A DNA stretch of 59,163 nt from Chara braunii (taxonomy: Eukaryota; Streptophyta; Charophyceae; Charales; Characeae), in assembly GCA_003427395.1 (NCBI GenBank), contig BFEA01000190.1, positions 497,978 to 557,140 on the forward strand, in the 5' to 3' direction. Each line of letters begins with the position of its first letter. Within the stretch, counting starts at the first letter, position 1. This document shows, piece by piece, positions 25,501 through 32,130 of this stretch. The position numbers and the translations under genes are program-made. Below the pieces are notes generated by a model that searched no databases, had not been told where the DNA came from, and saw nothing but the letters and a program-made list of their open reading frames with translations.

Positions 25501-26472
25501 GCCTCATTTTTCACAGCTCAAAACTTCCAAAGCTGTGTCCAGATTTTAATAGCTCGTTCCCTTGTCAAGAGTAGAAGCCCGTATTTTGCCTCGTCGGATG
25601 GCAGGCCTGTGGGTCAATAGAGGTACTGGAATTGGGTTGAGAATTGACTATGTGATCTTTGTTGTCACTTGTGAGCTGCTTCGGCACGCCTGTAAATATG
25701 CACACTGTCAAAATTGCTGTAGTATTCTTGTGCAACATTGCTTTGGGTGGGCGGCCCCTTCTCAACCGCATCAGCGAGCTGAGCTTTCTACGGGAGAGGC
25801 ACGGTAAAGGGAAAGTTAAAAACCAGAATGGTAGAAATGAATGAATGGTTTCAGTGTGCTCTTCGTGTTTTGCCTTGTGTGTTTTTAGCGTGTGTTTTGC
25901 AAAGTGCGCTGTTTTAGTTCGTAGATATAGGACAATGGTCCGCGCTGTTCTCCTCGACATGCACAAAATATAAAAACTATGGCTGTATATCTTTCCATGT
26001 TCTAGCGGAAGATCATCTCATTTTGCACACTTGGAGGAGAGTAGTGGAGCGAGGCACAAATATATACGCACATCGTTTGCTATACCATCATATACTGAGA
26101 AAAATGAATCGTTTCAGTGTGCTCTTCATGTTTGCCTTGTTGTTTTTATTGTTTGTTTTGCGAAGTGCAAGTCTTTTAGTTCGTAGATATGTGACAATAG
26201 ACTTGGATCTGCTTGGCTTTCTGATGGAGGGGAAGCATAGTGCTCTCTATTAGTCTATCTGACGATGTATACATTGCGTGCTGTGTCGTTCTGATTTGTC
26301 TGTATGCAGGGGTTACAGAGGCGGTGGAGGGGGATACCGAGGTGGAGGTGGGGGTTACGGAGGGGGTGGTGGATACGGAGGCGGAGGCGGTTATGGTGGT
26401 GGAAGGCATGGGAGTGGAGGCGGTCCAGATCGAAGAGATTCGGACCGGGGATACCGATCACGACCATATTAG
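1517..26472 (+). CDS. TAF15: FET/TAF15-family RNA-binding protein, seven-exon gene
   Basis: Spliced gene with exons 1517-2123, 3486-3645, 10558-10746, 11307-12039, 13897-14047, 24739-24820 and 26310-26472. Every junction is GT-AG, the phases (1,2,2,0,1,2) agree, and the sum is 2,085 nt or 694 residues plus stop. Seen in the translation: a G/P/Q/Y-rich low-complexity N-terminus (1 to about 240); RanBP2 zinc finger 1 (W250, C252, C257, N261, C268, C271); zinc finger 2 (W313, C315, C320, N324, C331, C334); a Gly/Tyr/Arg-rich linker; one RRM (about 536-626, RNP2 IYISGL); an RGG/GGYG tail and a terminal PY. In family terms this is a nuclear RNA-binding protein related to FUS/EWS/TAF15 that acts in transcription and splicing and can condense. 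Human FUS has RRM then one finger; here two fingers precede the RRM, as in plant TAF15-like proteins. Residues about 444-497 fall in an N gap. ATG 1517 is preferred because an upstream GTG in the same frame is not a normal start. The exact paralogue (TAF15 or TAF15b) is uncertain. Confidence 0.9.
2932..3082. repeat. (CA)n-(GA)n compound microsatellite with a one-base gap
   Basis: A CA run (2932-2948) passes into a GA run to 3082. A single N sits at 3024, so the true length is unknown. It lies in TAF15 intron 1. Long RE/SL frames over it are artefacts of the dinucleotide. Confidence 0.95.
3387..3459. repeat. (GA)n microsatellite next to the intron 1 acceptor
   Basis: A pure GA run of 73 bp that ends 26 bp before the exon 2 acceptor AG. 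Confidence 0.95.
3486..3645 (+). CDS. TAF15: TAF15 exon 2: Gly-rich linker and first half of zinc finger 1
   Basis: The acceptor is CTGCAG at 3480-3485 and the donor is AG/GTATGA at 3646. It enters in phase 1 and exits in phase 2. It encodes GGYSGPPSGG through SERDGDWLCPNP plus the first two bases of a Ser codon, so the intron falls between the first two zinc ligands (C252 and C257). A (GA)n microsatellite ends 26 bp before the exon. Confidence 0.88.
3846..3900. repeat. Inverted repeat, 15-bp perfect arms
   Basis: Arm GATGTCGCACACCCA at 3846-3860 has its exact reverse complement at 3886-3900, with 25 nt between. It lies in intron 2 and has no recognised function. Confidence 0.8.
3938..4131. 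repeat. 66-bp minisatellite, three copies
   Basis: Three near-identical copies of a 66-bp unit starting TACCCGTTTAGTTGGGAC and ending in CTGCAATTGCCC. The length is a multiple of three, which leaves an open frame through all copies, but the frame has no other coding support and lies in intron 2. Confidence 0.9.
5293..5455. mobile_element. MITE family 1 copy with internal triplication
   Basis: Ends TACCTTCTTACCCCGAAT and ATTTGGGTGAAGACGGTA are inverted repeats flanked by or including TA. The inner word GCATCTGGACAGAAAGGTGA is present three times inside, about 33-36 bp apart, and a fourth time just outside at 5543. This makes the element 163 bp instead of about 109 bp. Confidence 0.75.
6712..6820. 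mobile_element. MITE family 1, best-preserved copy
   Basis: A 109-bp element with inverted arms of about 38 bp, nearly perfect: TACCTTCTTCCCCCGAATAC and onward at the left, its complement at the right. The centre reads TTTAGACTTAAAGATAGGCC. TA at both ends could be a TA target duplication (Tc1/mariner-like) or part of the arm; the palindrome cannot decide this. Confidence 0.85.
7298..7410. mobile_element. MITE family 1 copy
   Basis: Left end TACCGTCTTCAGCCGAATAG and right end CTATTCGGGTGAAGAGGGTA are inverted. The inner arms GAACGCCCGGT and ACCGGGCGTTC are exact complements. TA at both ends. Confidence 0.8.
7567..7975. repeat. 237-bp tandem duplication in intron 2
   Basis: The block starting GCATCCATTCTCTC (7566) recurs at 7803. 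Both include CGATGATAAGCCGGCCGCCG and the word GTTCAAGTCCATCTGAATAC. The second copy is truncated. Confidence 0.8.
8092..8600. repeat. Pyrimidine-rich region with a 215-bp duplication
   Basis: C/T-rich DNA made of CTCCCTGT-type words. The segment with TCTTTCCTATTCTCTCCCTG at 8216 is repeated at 8431. Long frames on both strands are composition artefacts. Confidence 0.85.
8791..8825. repeat. Poly-G tract with a one-base gap
   Basis: A G run broken by one A and by a single N at 8815; true length unknown. Confidence 0.95.
9385..9905. repeat. About 190-bp tandem repeat, three copies
   Basis: GATCCGATGTCTCTA occurs at 9462, 9656 and 9840, each time preceded by a CT-rich run and TCCATCTCATCCCT and followed by GGTGCCAATGGCTT. 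The last two copies are followed by a MITE family 1 end. Confidence 0.85.
9718..9760. mobile_element. MITE family 1, left-end fragment
   Basis: TACCCGTCTCTCTTCCCCAG followed by AATAGAACGAACGGTC matches the family left arm, but no right arm follows; the sequence passes into the next unit of a local tandem repeat. Confidence 0.55.
9902..10015. mobile_element. MITE family 1 copy
   Basis: Left end TACCCGTCTGTCTTCCCCGC and right end CTATTCGGGTGAAGAAGGTA, 114 bp apart, with a centre containing GTATTTGGCC as in other copies. The inner arms have diverged. Confidence 0.7.
10263..10384. mobile_element. MITE family 1 copy with duplicated right arm
   Basis: Left arm GCCGTCTTCATCCGAATAGA. The right side reads GACCGGGCGTTCTACTCGGC then GTTCTATTCGGGTTCAAGAC, so the GTTCTAxTCGG word is doubled. 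Confidence 0.7.
10440..10512. repeat. (CA)n-(GA)n microsatellite next to the intron 2 acceptor
   Basis: A short CA run followed by a GA run to 10512. It ends 45 bp before the exon 3 acceptor. Confidence 0.95.
10558..10746 (+). CDS. TAF15: TAF15 exon 3: end of zinc finger 1 and start of zinc finger 2
   Basis: It is 189 nt (63 codons) with phase 2 at both ends. It completes finger 1 (CANSNFARRTECNKC), runs through a GGSGGGSGSGRGGG linker, then begins finger 2 (EDWTCPNP). Both flanking introns cut the same Ser codon of the finger, so this exon can be gained or lost without a frameshift. That is good evidence that the second finger arose by exon duplication. Confidence 0.9.
11307..12039 (+). CDS. 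TAF15: TAF15 exon 4: zinc finger 2, RGG linker, N-terminal RRM half
   Basis: Begins after TTCTGCAG and completes finger 2 (CNNLNFARRTECNKC). A Gly/Ser/Tyr/Arg-rich stretch with GGYGGGGRGGDR and repeated GSDHR-type units follows. After the N gap at 11682-11841 come a poly-Gly run and the RRM start (TRIYISGLPLDVTTDELRDLF). The reading frame is the same on both sides of the gap. It ends GGIGQ at a GTGTGT donor in phase 0. Confidence 0.88.
11682..11841. other. Assembly gap (160 N) inside exon 4
   Basis: Exactly 160 N, flanked by Gly-rich coding sequence. The frame matches on both sides, so the size estimate may be right or only coincidentally a frame match. It hides about 54 residues of the RGG-type linker. 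Confidence 0.98.
12477..12585. mobile_element. MITE family 1 variant copy
   Basis: Left end TACCTTTTCCCCCGAA and right end TTCGGGGGAAGAAGGT are inverted. The inner arm sequence (AACTTAACGCCCCAGCGTCA) differs from the AGAACGTACGG subfamily, so this is a second subfamily. It lies in intron 4. Confidence 0.7.
13897..14047 (+). CDS. TAF15: TAF15 exon 5: central RRM
   Basis: Phase 0 in, phase 1 out. It encodes VARIKQKRGYKDQWPFNIKL and on to the RNP1-position segment NKGDGTLTYEDPQAAHSAGG. The RNP1 octamer lacks the usual aromatic pair, as is typical of the TAF15/FUS RRM subfamily. The acceptor is TGGCAG and the donor is G/GTATGT. Confidence 0.92.
15571..15688. repeat. 59-bp tandem duplication
   Basis: Two copies with two differences of a unit starting CTGTGCTTTTTTGCCTC and ending GCAGAATGTAA plus TGCTGT. 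Intron 5. Confidence 0.85.
15769..15896 (+). other. Exon-like segment inside intron 5, unrecognised
   Basis: Bounded by a CGCAG acceptor-like site and a GTGAGT donor. It has a 42-codon open frame beginning YEEAYGQKNLHKFAVFAMDI and ending IIASYYRDFM, whose composition is more protein-like than the surrounding DNA. It does not fit the TAF15 protein, where exon 5 joins exon 6 in the middle of the RRM. It could be a captured gene fragment or chance. Confidence 0.25.
16619..16727. mobile_element. MITE family 1 variant copy
   Basis: CCGTCTTCCCCCGAAC at the left and GTTCGGGGGAAGACGG at the right are exact complements. Total length is about 109 bp, with TA on the right and GA on the left. The inner arm is different again (ACAAGGCACCCTCG / GGGTGCGTCAT). 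It lies in intron 5. Confidence 0.75.
16781..16857. repeat. Long imperfect palindrome (77 bp)
   Basis: CACCGATTTGAAATCG at the left pairs with CGATTTCGAATCGGTG at the right. Pairing continues through GGCC/GGGCC, TCTGG/CCAGA and CGATC/GATCG to a small loop at about 16819. No TA-flanked MITE ends were seen. It could fold as one hairpin if transcribed. Confidence 0.7.
17415..17566. repeat. 76-bp perfect tandem duplication
   Basis: 17415-17490 and 17491-17566 are identical as read (starting AGTTAAGAGTACCCCTTC). The perfect identity points to a recent duplication. Confidence 0.95.
17700..18110. mobile_element. Non-autonomous hAT-like element
   Basis: Left end CAGGGTTGCATACC and right end GGTATGCACCCCTG form terminal inverted repeats of the hAT type (CAGGGxTG). 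Subterminal GCCGAC/GTCGGC-type words also recur inverted. The interior is G-rich (repeated GGGGGTGTTGGGG). No transposase frame. The flanking 8-mers CAGAGAAT and TTTTGAAT share only GAAT, so any 8-bp target duplication has decayed. Confidence 0.65.
19688..19704. repeat. (AT)n microsatellite
   Basis: A short pure AT run in intron 5. Confidence 0.9.
19823..20410 (+). other. 195-codon open frame with CxxC motifs, uncertain
   Basis: An uninterrupted frame in intron 5 with Cys pairs (CYTC, CHLC, CHVC, CSCC) and a duplicated block (PLSLV...). An acceptor-like CAG at 19833 and a donor-like GTAAGT at 19974 would define a 140-nt exon. The minus strand is also open over most of it, and half of the frame comes from a tandem duplication, so coding status is doubtful. 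No family recognised. Confidence 0.2.
20125..20496. repeat. 186-bp tandem duplication
   Basis: Copies start AAAGCCTTGTCAT at 20125 and 20311. Both end with CCTCAGATTGTAGTTGTTGC. The second has an extra CTTTACCCT-type insertion and a small deletion. Confidence 0.9.
22066..22212. mobile_element. Probable decayed relative of the 32.3-kb inverted-repeat element
   Basis: The right side GCTGGGCCAAGGACTGGTGG matches the right end at 32.5 kb. The left side ACCGCCAGTACTTCC is a weak match to its left arm. GTTAACA and CCACGGCC-type words lie between. Confidence 0.4.
22446..22703. repeat. About 125-bp tandem duplication
   Basis: ACTCGGCAGCTCTGTAGCAG at the start of copy 1 is matched by ACTCGGCAGGTCTATAGCAG in copy 2. 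Both continue through GGGCACATGA and end in a CATAGATTAG-like word. Confidence 0.75.
23800..23925. repeat. C-rich low-complexity tract with a one-base gap
   Basis: CCCTCCCTCC-type repeats with a single N at 23880. Confidence 0.9.
24739..24820 (+). CDS. TAF15: TAF15 exon 6: RRM end and linker
   Basis: An 82-nt exon after CTGCAG, phase 1 in and phase 2 out. It encodes DHVIRGHQIKVTMAEKSAPR followed by VGGPGGRG. This is the last RRM helix and strand, with the MAEKSAPR ending typical of plant TAF15 RRMs. It sits 10.7 kb downstream of exon 5, so the RRM is split across a very large intron. Confidence 0.9.
25838..26201. repeat. About 100-bp direct repeat, 264 bp apart, in intron 6
   Basis: Both copies run from ATGAATxGTTTCAGTGTGCT to TTTTAGTTCGTAGATAT (about 25840-25937 and 26104-26201), with several differences. 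Confidence 0.8.
26310..26472 (+). CDS. TAF15: TAF15 exon 7: RGG/GGYG tail with PY-NLS
   Basis: Follows TATGCAG and ends at TAG 26470-26472. It encodes repeated GGYRGGGGG and YGGGGG units, then DRRDSDRGYRSRPY. The last residues fit the PY-NLS rule: a basic stretch, then R-x(2-5)-PY. FUS has the same arrangement at its extreme C-terminus, where transportin (karyopherin-beta2) binds. No AATAAA lies close downstream, so the poly(A) site is not placed. Confidence 0.9.
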
Positions 26473-28523
26473 AGAAGCAAGCTAATCCTTTCATCCTTCC
26501 CCGTTGCCCTTGCCCTCTCCCCACTCAGTGCCTCCCTCCTTACCCCGAAAACCTCTCCAAAGAAGCGTAGCTTCTGCAACGGGGCATGTTTTATGCGTGC
26601 CTCCCTGCCTCCTTCGACCAATCTTTGCAGCAAAATCATACCTTCCAAAAGGACTGAAATGTGATGTGTGCGGAGGGAGACACCGGAAGGTATGTTCCCT
26701 GTGCTGCATGTTGGTAGGTGCGTCCTTTTTTTTGTGGGAAAGGTAGGACTATGATCCTCTTCGGTGATCTATGCACCTGTCTTTAGCTTTCTCTTATACT
26801 CAGGTAATCAGTCTTCTGTATTGTGGTCTAAGGGCTGCGGTGCTAATGCGATCTCTATATGCTTATGGGTGGAAGGGTTACCGTCTTCTCCAGGCGCCGG
26901 ACGTCTCGAGAATCAATAGACGCACAGCTCAGTCGGCGATTCAACACGAGTCTGGCTGTTAGGAAGTACGTGGTATGCGAGGTACCAGACATCCAGCAGA
27001 TTTGTGTGGTGTGTTAGTCACCACAGGTCTTGTATCTATGGAGTTCTGGGTGGTATCCGAGGTACCGTGTTGCCTTGCGGCGATGGGTGTGCCGATTAGC
27101 AGAGGATGACAACGACAGTCAGGAAGTGGGACGATGGGATTTGAAGTTCCGTAGCTTTGCTGAGGATTGCTGCCTGCTATTGTCTGCACTTCGTGCCTGG
27201 AGCTGTGATGCAAGCCCCCTCCTGAGGATTGGTTCTGTGCAAAGGTTTCGTCTGCAGTGGAAACCTGTGTATGGAGAGACGGTCCGTAGCCCACGTGACT
27301 GACCAGGTACATTTGGAAACTCATATGTTCTTGTCGGAGAGTGAATGCGACACTGCTCTGCACATAGGGCTGGCACTTTAGTTTCAGCATCGTTCCTTTG
27401 TTCTGCCAAAGTATCTTTCCTGTTAATGTGTCATTGATGGGCCGGTAGAAATCACAACGATGCATGCATGCATGCTCCCACGACAATCTTGAATAGTCCT
27501 GCAACGGTATGTAGTTCGCCGAACATGAAAACTGGCCTTTCTTGGTCGTGTGAGTGGTGTTCTTTTGGGCAGTCCTGAATGAATGGCAGGGTGTATGCTC
27601 GAAGAGTTTTTAACTGTTGCATTTTGGTTGAGGTCATTCGAAAGGTGGTCGCGATGGTGGTAACAGCAAGAAAGAACACCGGAGTGTTCAGAGCAACTTC
27701 ATGATGGGCTTATGCTGCCAGTGAACCATGGGGTATATGATTCTCACCGTAGCCATTTAGGAGGCTTCCTGATATCCTCCGAAGGATTGCCGGTGACACA
27801 TGCTTCGAGGCATCTGGTCGCGACCGAAGCACATGGAACAGGTTATAGATGACAGGGACTGGGATGTTGGATTCCCAGCTAGTGAGGGGAAACTGCCACA
27901 GGAATGTGGAATATGCAAAGAGAATTAGCAGGGATGGAGTGGGCCGCTGAGAGATTCGTCGAATCGATCTCATCGAGGTAGGACATTGGAGAGGAATCTC
28001 TGCCTAGTCGTACCGATGAAACATGTGTGTCTGTGTGCAGACGACCCATCTTTGTTTTTTTTTTTTCGCCTTTGCTTTCCGTCTTCGGCAGTAGAAGTCA
28101 AATATTTCTTGCCTTATTGTGTAGTCCCACGCAGCTGGTGGAATGGCGAGCTGCTAGTGATCCTGGCTTTGTAGTGGTATGAAAGCTGTGTAACTGCTCA
28201 AACGGGGGAATCGGGCACACAATTGCATGTGGAGGCGGTTGGACGTGGCTTGGCTACAAGCCAAATGTGGTGGGCATCGTGAGATTGAAGAGACTTGGAA
28301 ATGTCTGTTTGGTGAAATTTCTTGCAGAATATCAGGTGATCAGAGAAGTCTAGTGGTGTAATTGACCTCGTTGCCACTTTGTTGAACAGAAGGTCTTCGT
28401 GCATTCTGCACTTGTGATCCATGGGCTGTGGAGTTTTTTGTCTGGTCGACCTCTCTCTCCTTTCAAATATATCTCCTGATCATTCGGTAACGGTCGTGTG
28501 CGTTTGCACATCGCCTTTATGCA
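26473..28523. other. Region downstream of TAF15 without a recognised gene
   Basis: The first several hundred bases should contain the TAF15 3' UTR. After that I see only short frames. The longest (minus strand, 26959-27504, 181 codons) has no motif I can name and no codon pattern that stands out. Confidence 0.4.
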
Positions 28524-28647
28524 TCCGTTCTTTTGCATCTTACAAAGTCTTCGTCTTAGTCTGAAGCTCAAGATCTTGTTCTCTATCCGTTCTTTTGCAT
28601 CTTACAAAGTCTTCGTCTTAGTCTGAAGCTCAAGATCTTGTTCTCTA
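28524..28647. repeat. 62-bp perfect tandem duplication
   Basis: 28524-28585 and 28586-28647 both begin TCCGTTCTTTTGCATCTTAC and are identical as read. Confidence 0.95.
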
Positions 28648-28666
28648 TTTCGGTAAGTTGGCAGGG

Positions 28667-28667
<1 letters not shown>

Positions 28668-28698
<31 letters not shown>

Positions 28699-28710
28699 AA
28701 AACACCCCCN
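28668..28710. repeat. Poly-T tract with a one-base gap nearby
   Basis: A 30-nt T run, then GAAAACACCCCC and a single N at 28710. Confidence 0.95.
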
Positions 28711-28879
28711 CCGGTGTTAGTGGTGCTAATAATGCAATACTCAAAACTTTGATTGCAACGCTGTCTGCTGAAGGATTGTCCGTTTCCCTTTGTAGGGGAG
28801 ACTAACATCACTTTCCCTTTATAGGGGAGGCTAACGTCTTTTCCCGAATCTAACACACACTCGTGTTGAACTGGGAACA

Positions 28880-29075
28880 CAGTGTGCACTCGTCCCTGAC
28901 CATCGTGTGTTGTTATGTTTGGTGTGCACTCGTGTCTGACCATTGCGCTTCGTTCTGTTTGGATTAATATAATGGGGAGGATTCTGTTTGGGCACTCGTT
29001 CCTGACCATCGTGCGTGTTTAGGCACTCGTTCCTGACCATCATGCGTGTTTAGGCACTCGATTCTGTTTGGGCAC
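28880..29075. repeat. Degenerate minisatellite, about 31-40-bp unit
   Basis: Four to five copies of a GCACTCGTxxCTGACCAT core followed by TGTTT-type spacers. The last two units (31 bp) are almost identical. Confidence 0.8.
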
Positions 29076-30091
29076 ATGAAATGTGTGGGGCTGGGGAGTG
29101 GTGGGCCACATGTAACCAGGCGCATGCAAGCGGTGCAATTTCTCTTAAAAAGCTACGCCCATGTACCAGCAGAAAATGTATGGGAGTGCAAGTACTCCTG
29201 TACACGGAGCATGCATACACGAATGTCGTGCTACCCAGGCAAGAACAAAGTGAATCTGGTGTGTACGTATCCTCGCTTTCTTGAAGTTCGGTCGGGGGTA
29301 TGTTTATTTTCTCAGACTTGCATGCACAATCTTTGCTTTCCAAGTGTGCTCTACCGACACGGAGGTTATTTGGTTGCCCACTTACCAGTAGCCTCTTCTC
29401 AAATCAAGCGTATGGTATTTCAGCCAACAGTCACTTGGCCCCGCACCACTACTTAACATTTGACATGGATTTGGGTGTTTTCTGGGCCAGGTGCATTTGG
29501 ATGAGTTCAACATCTTGAATGTATCGGGATGAGCTTGAGCTGCCGATGCATGGAGAGTGTAGAGCAGCGGACCGAGGCCCGATGTCACATGGAGGATTAA
29601 TACGTAGTGTGTGATCAGTGCCATCATCATGTCCCGAAATTTCTTTAATGAATTCCGATGTTTTTTATTCTGATATGGTGAAGATTGTGCAAGCACGACT
29701 GATAGGCAACAAGTGTGGGCATTTACGATCTACATGTGTTGGTCTTGGTCGAGATTTGGTCATGTCACTTTTCGGTTCTCAGAGATGGTCTGGAGAGGCG
29801 GCGCTGTGATAGTCGCTTTACCCAAGACAATATTATTTCGAGTAAAGAACTCTGTGACTGTGAAAAGTACCATGTGAGTGCCATGTGGGTGGTTTTAGAG
29901 GGAATGTGGTACCATGTGAGTGCGGTCGCAAAAGTCTTTAAAAGTGAATGGCACCCCACCACTTGCTACTATCCCCACCTGAGTTTATGCAGGCATTCTA
30001 AGAATACCTCGGTATTTCTCTCCTCTTTTTCAGCACGTCCGTAGAACTTGTGTACCATCTGGACGTGATTTCTAATCAGCCGGAAGACTAG

Positions 30092-30400
30092 GGAAGGCCT
30101 AGCTCAGTTGGTTGAGCACGTAAGTGGGTCATGGGTTCGATTCCCAGCGTCTTCCATTCGGTTCCCGACGACCTCCTGTGGCATGCTTCGGGTTCACCAG
30201 CTGGGAAAGTCAGCTTGTCCCTCCTGGGTGGTTGTGGAAGTTGCAGTTTGACTTTCCAGCCTGCGCCAGGTGTCAGGAGCTTGGGTGCTGCTCCCCTCAC
30301 AGAGCACAGAGCAGAGTTAGGTACTAGGTAGGTCTGGACCTCCAACCTTGGGATAGCTTAGCTTGGGATAGCAGAGCTTGGGATAGCTTAGCTTCGATTA
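30092..30400 (+). mobile_element. tRNA-derived SINE-like element
   Basis: The head matches RNA polymerase III internal promoters: A box TAGCTCAGTTGG (30100-30111) and B box GGTTCGATTCC (30134-30144). GGAAGGC pairs with GTCTTCC as an acceptor stem, and GCTC pairs with GAGC as a D stem. Only 12 nt lie between D arm and T arm, so the anticodon arm is deleted and it cannot be a working tRNA. A body follows, and then a simple tail with three CTTGGGATAGC units (about 30347-30400). This head-body-short-repeat-tail order is the SINE layout. Confidence 0.7.
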
Positions 30401-30480
30401 GTATGTTTAACCTTGGGTGGTAGATTTGGGGTGTAGTGCGGTTGGCCTGTGTTTCCGTGGACGGACCCTAGCCCTGGACT

Positions 30481-30511
30481 CAGCTGGGAAAGTCAGCTTG
30501 TCCCTCCTGGG
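30481..30511. repeat. Second copy of a SINE body segment
   Basis: AGCTGGGAAAGTCAGCTTGT and the following CCCTCCTGGGT repeat the SINE body (30200-30229) exactly, so part of a second copy abuts the first. Confidence 0.75.
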
Positions 30512-31920
30512 TCTTGTGCTTTCTGAATACATGTGATCCATTGTCAGCTGCGTAGGGCTCACGGGTAAGGTACAGATTACTATGATCTTGGAGGGGTTTT
30601 CTGTGAAACATCGGAATCTGGATAAATCGCATATAAATTACCACAAAAGGTGACTCCGGGCCCCGATCGAACAACTATTGACGGTACCTCGCTTGAAAAG
30701 CTAGAGGTAGGTAAGAGAGAAGAAAATAGGGTAGGTAAGAAATATGAACTGTCCCCCTTATGAGGAGAAGACACCTATATTTTTCACGAGAAAGAAGAAA
30801 GAAAGTTGTACAGGCTGATTGACAGAGAGGGGAAATGCCAGCTTATCATCCAGGCAATCACACAGTCAAATAACCACGTCATTATGTAAACCCTGGTACA
30901 CCCCCTTCTCCAACCCCCACCCCCCACTCTGCAATCATCATCCTAATTGGCTCTGTTTTGGCTCTCTGCAGATGTGACCCTCCTCTCTTCAAACTTAAAC
31001 CGCTATGTTTTGGCTCTCTGTAGATGTGACCCTCTTCTCTTCCCTCCTGAGTATAGAACTTGAAACCACCACTACCTCTACCAGTGTGCGGAAGCGGGGC
31101 GTTCACGTTAACGTGCTGCGACTTTCGGGGGCTTTGTGGCCGCACATATTTTTTATCTGCGGCCAATGTTGCGGCTCAGGCCTGCTAAAGTCGTGGGGAC
31201 CCCGAGGCCGAACAATGGATAGGTATGATGTTATGAAGAGTGACAATAAATGTGATAATCAACATTGTAAATTGGCACTTCTTCACAGTAAACTTGTACG
31301 GTCTATGATTTCCTGGTTTCAGGCATGGATAGTGCTCTTAGTCCCTTCCTCCCTTTCGTTTGGGGTGGGGGGGGGGAGAGAGAGAGAGAGATCTGTCAGA
31401 TTCTGTCTCGTTCCTATGCTCTTATGCACAAAACTTGACCATCATGCACCGCACACCGCCTCCTCACTCCCGAACCCAGCCTCCTACTCCTTCCCTTCCT
31501 CCCTCCCCTTCTGTACCACTAGTAAGAGCACAGACAAAATATAAGCTGAAGATCTGAAGGAAAATGAACAGGAGTATACCTCGCCCGATACGCTGCCTCC
31601 TTTTAAAGTATGCAAGTGTGTTGTTGCGGCACACGGGAATGTCGGCAGCTGGTACTCGACCACAATGGACGTGGCCAGCCTTGTAGGTGAGAGTCGTGTT
31701 GCAAGAAGGGGTCTTCAATGCTGGAGAGTCTCAAATCAAGTGTGCTTCGTTTGTCTGGAATAATACTGAAGCTGCTCGTCTATCCGGCTGGATTAGGGGC
31801 TGTTGTGGTGAAAATTCAAAATGCACACACTCGGGTTGGTGCGAGTAGAGTCTACTACTTTTCTCAGGGGTATCACTAACTCTGGCCGATGTGGTGGATG
31901 GTCCTTACCCATCAGTCAAC
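30512..31920. other. Region without a recognised gene
   Basis: Short frames only. It includes a small GA run (31377-31390) and, at about 31057-31180, words (ACCACCACTACC, GTTAACG, GGGGGCTTTGTGGCCGC) that look like a decayed relative of the inverted-repeat element at 32297-32520. Confidence 0.35.
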
Positions 31921-31932
31921 TGCACCCTGGGC

Positions 31933-31986
31933 AGATTGTCAGGGATTGAACCTCCTGATGAGTCGGTGAAAGTCCGATGAGACAGT
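31933..31986 (+). ncRNA. Hammerhead ribozyme-like motif, copy 1
   Basis: In order: stem III strand ATTG, cleavage triplet GTC (31938-31940), a 14-nt segment that can form a short stem I (AGG/CCT), core CTGATGA (31955-31961), stem II GTCGG/CCGAT closed by TGAAAGT, then GAGA where the consensus is GAAA, then CAGT pairing with ATTG. One core base is changed (A to G in GAAA), so this copy is probably inactive. Confidence 0.45.
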
Positions 31987-32076
31987 GTGGCACGGTTGTG
32001 CTTTTCTTTGTGGAGTTTTGTATACCAGATATGAGAACACATAACTCTGGGCAGATTGTCAAATGAGTCCTGGGAA

Positions 32077-32130
32077 GATTGTCAGGGATTCAACCTCCTG
32101 ACGAGTCGATGCAAGTCCGATGAAATAGTC
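32077..32130 (+). ncRNA. Hammerhead ribozyme-like motif, copy 2
   Basis: Stem III GATTG/TAGTC, triplet GTC (32081-32083), a short stem I, core CTGACGA (position 7 is free in the CUGANGA consensus), stem II GTCG/CGAT, then an intact GAAA (32122-32125). All invariant core bases are present. Weak points are a stem I of only 3-4 bp and G-T wobbles in stem III. Confidence 0.5.

Noticed and set aside
26504-26746. Possible zinc-ribbon peptide (KCDVCGGRHRK) after the TAF15 stop
   Set aside because: A single short Cys pair in the probable 3' UTR; no domain of adequate length.
26959-27504. 181-codon minus-strand frame downstream of TAF15
   Set aside because: No recognisable domain, no promoter or splice context, and overlapping frames are also open. 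Not strong enough to call a gene.
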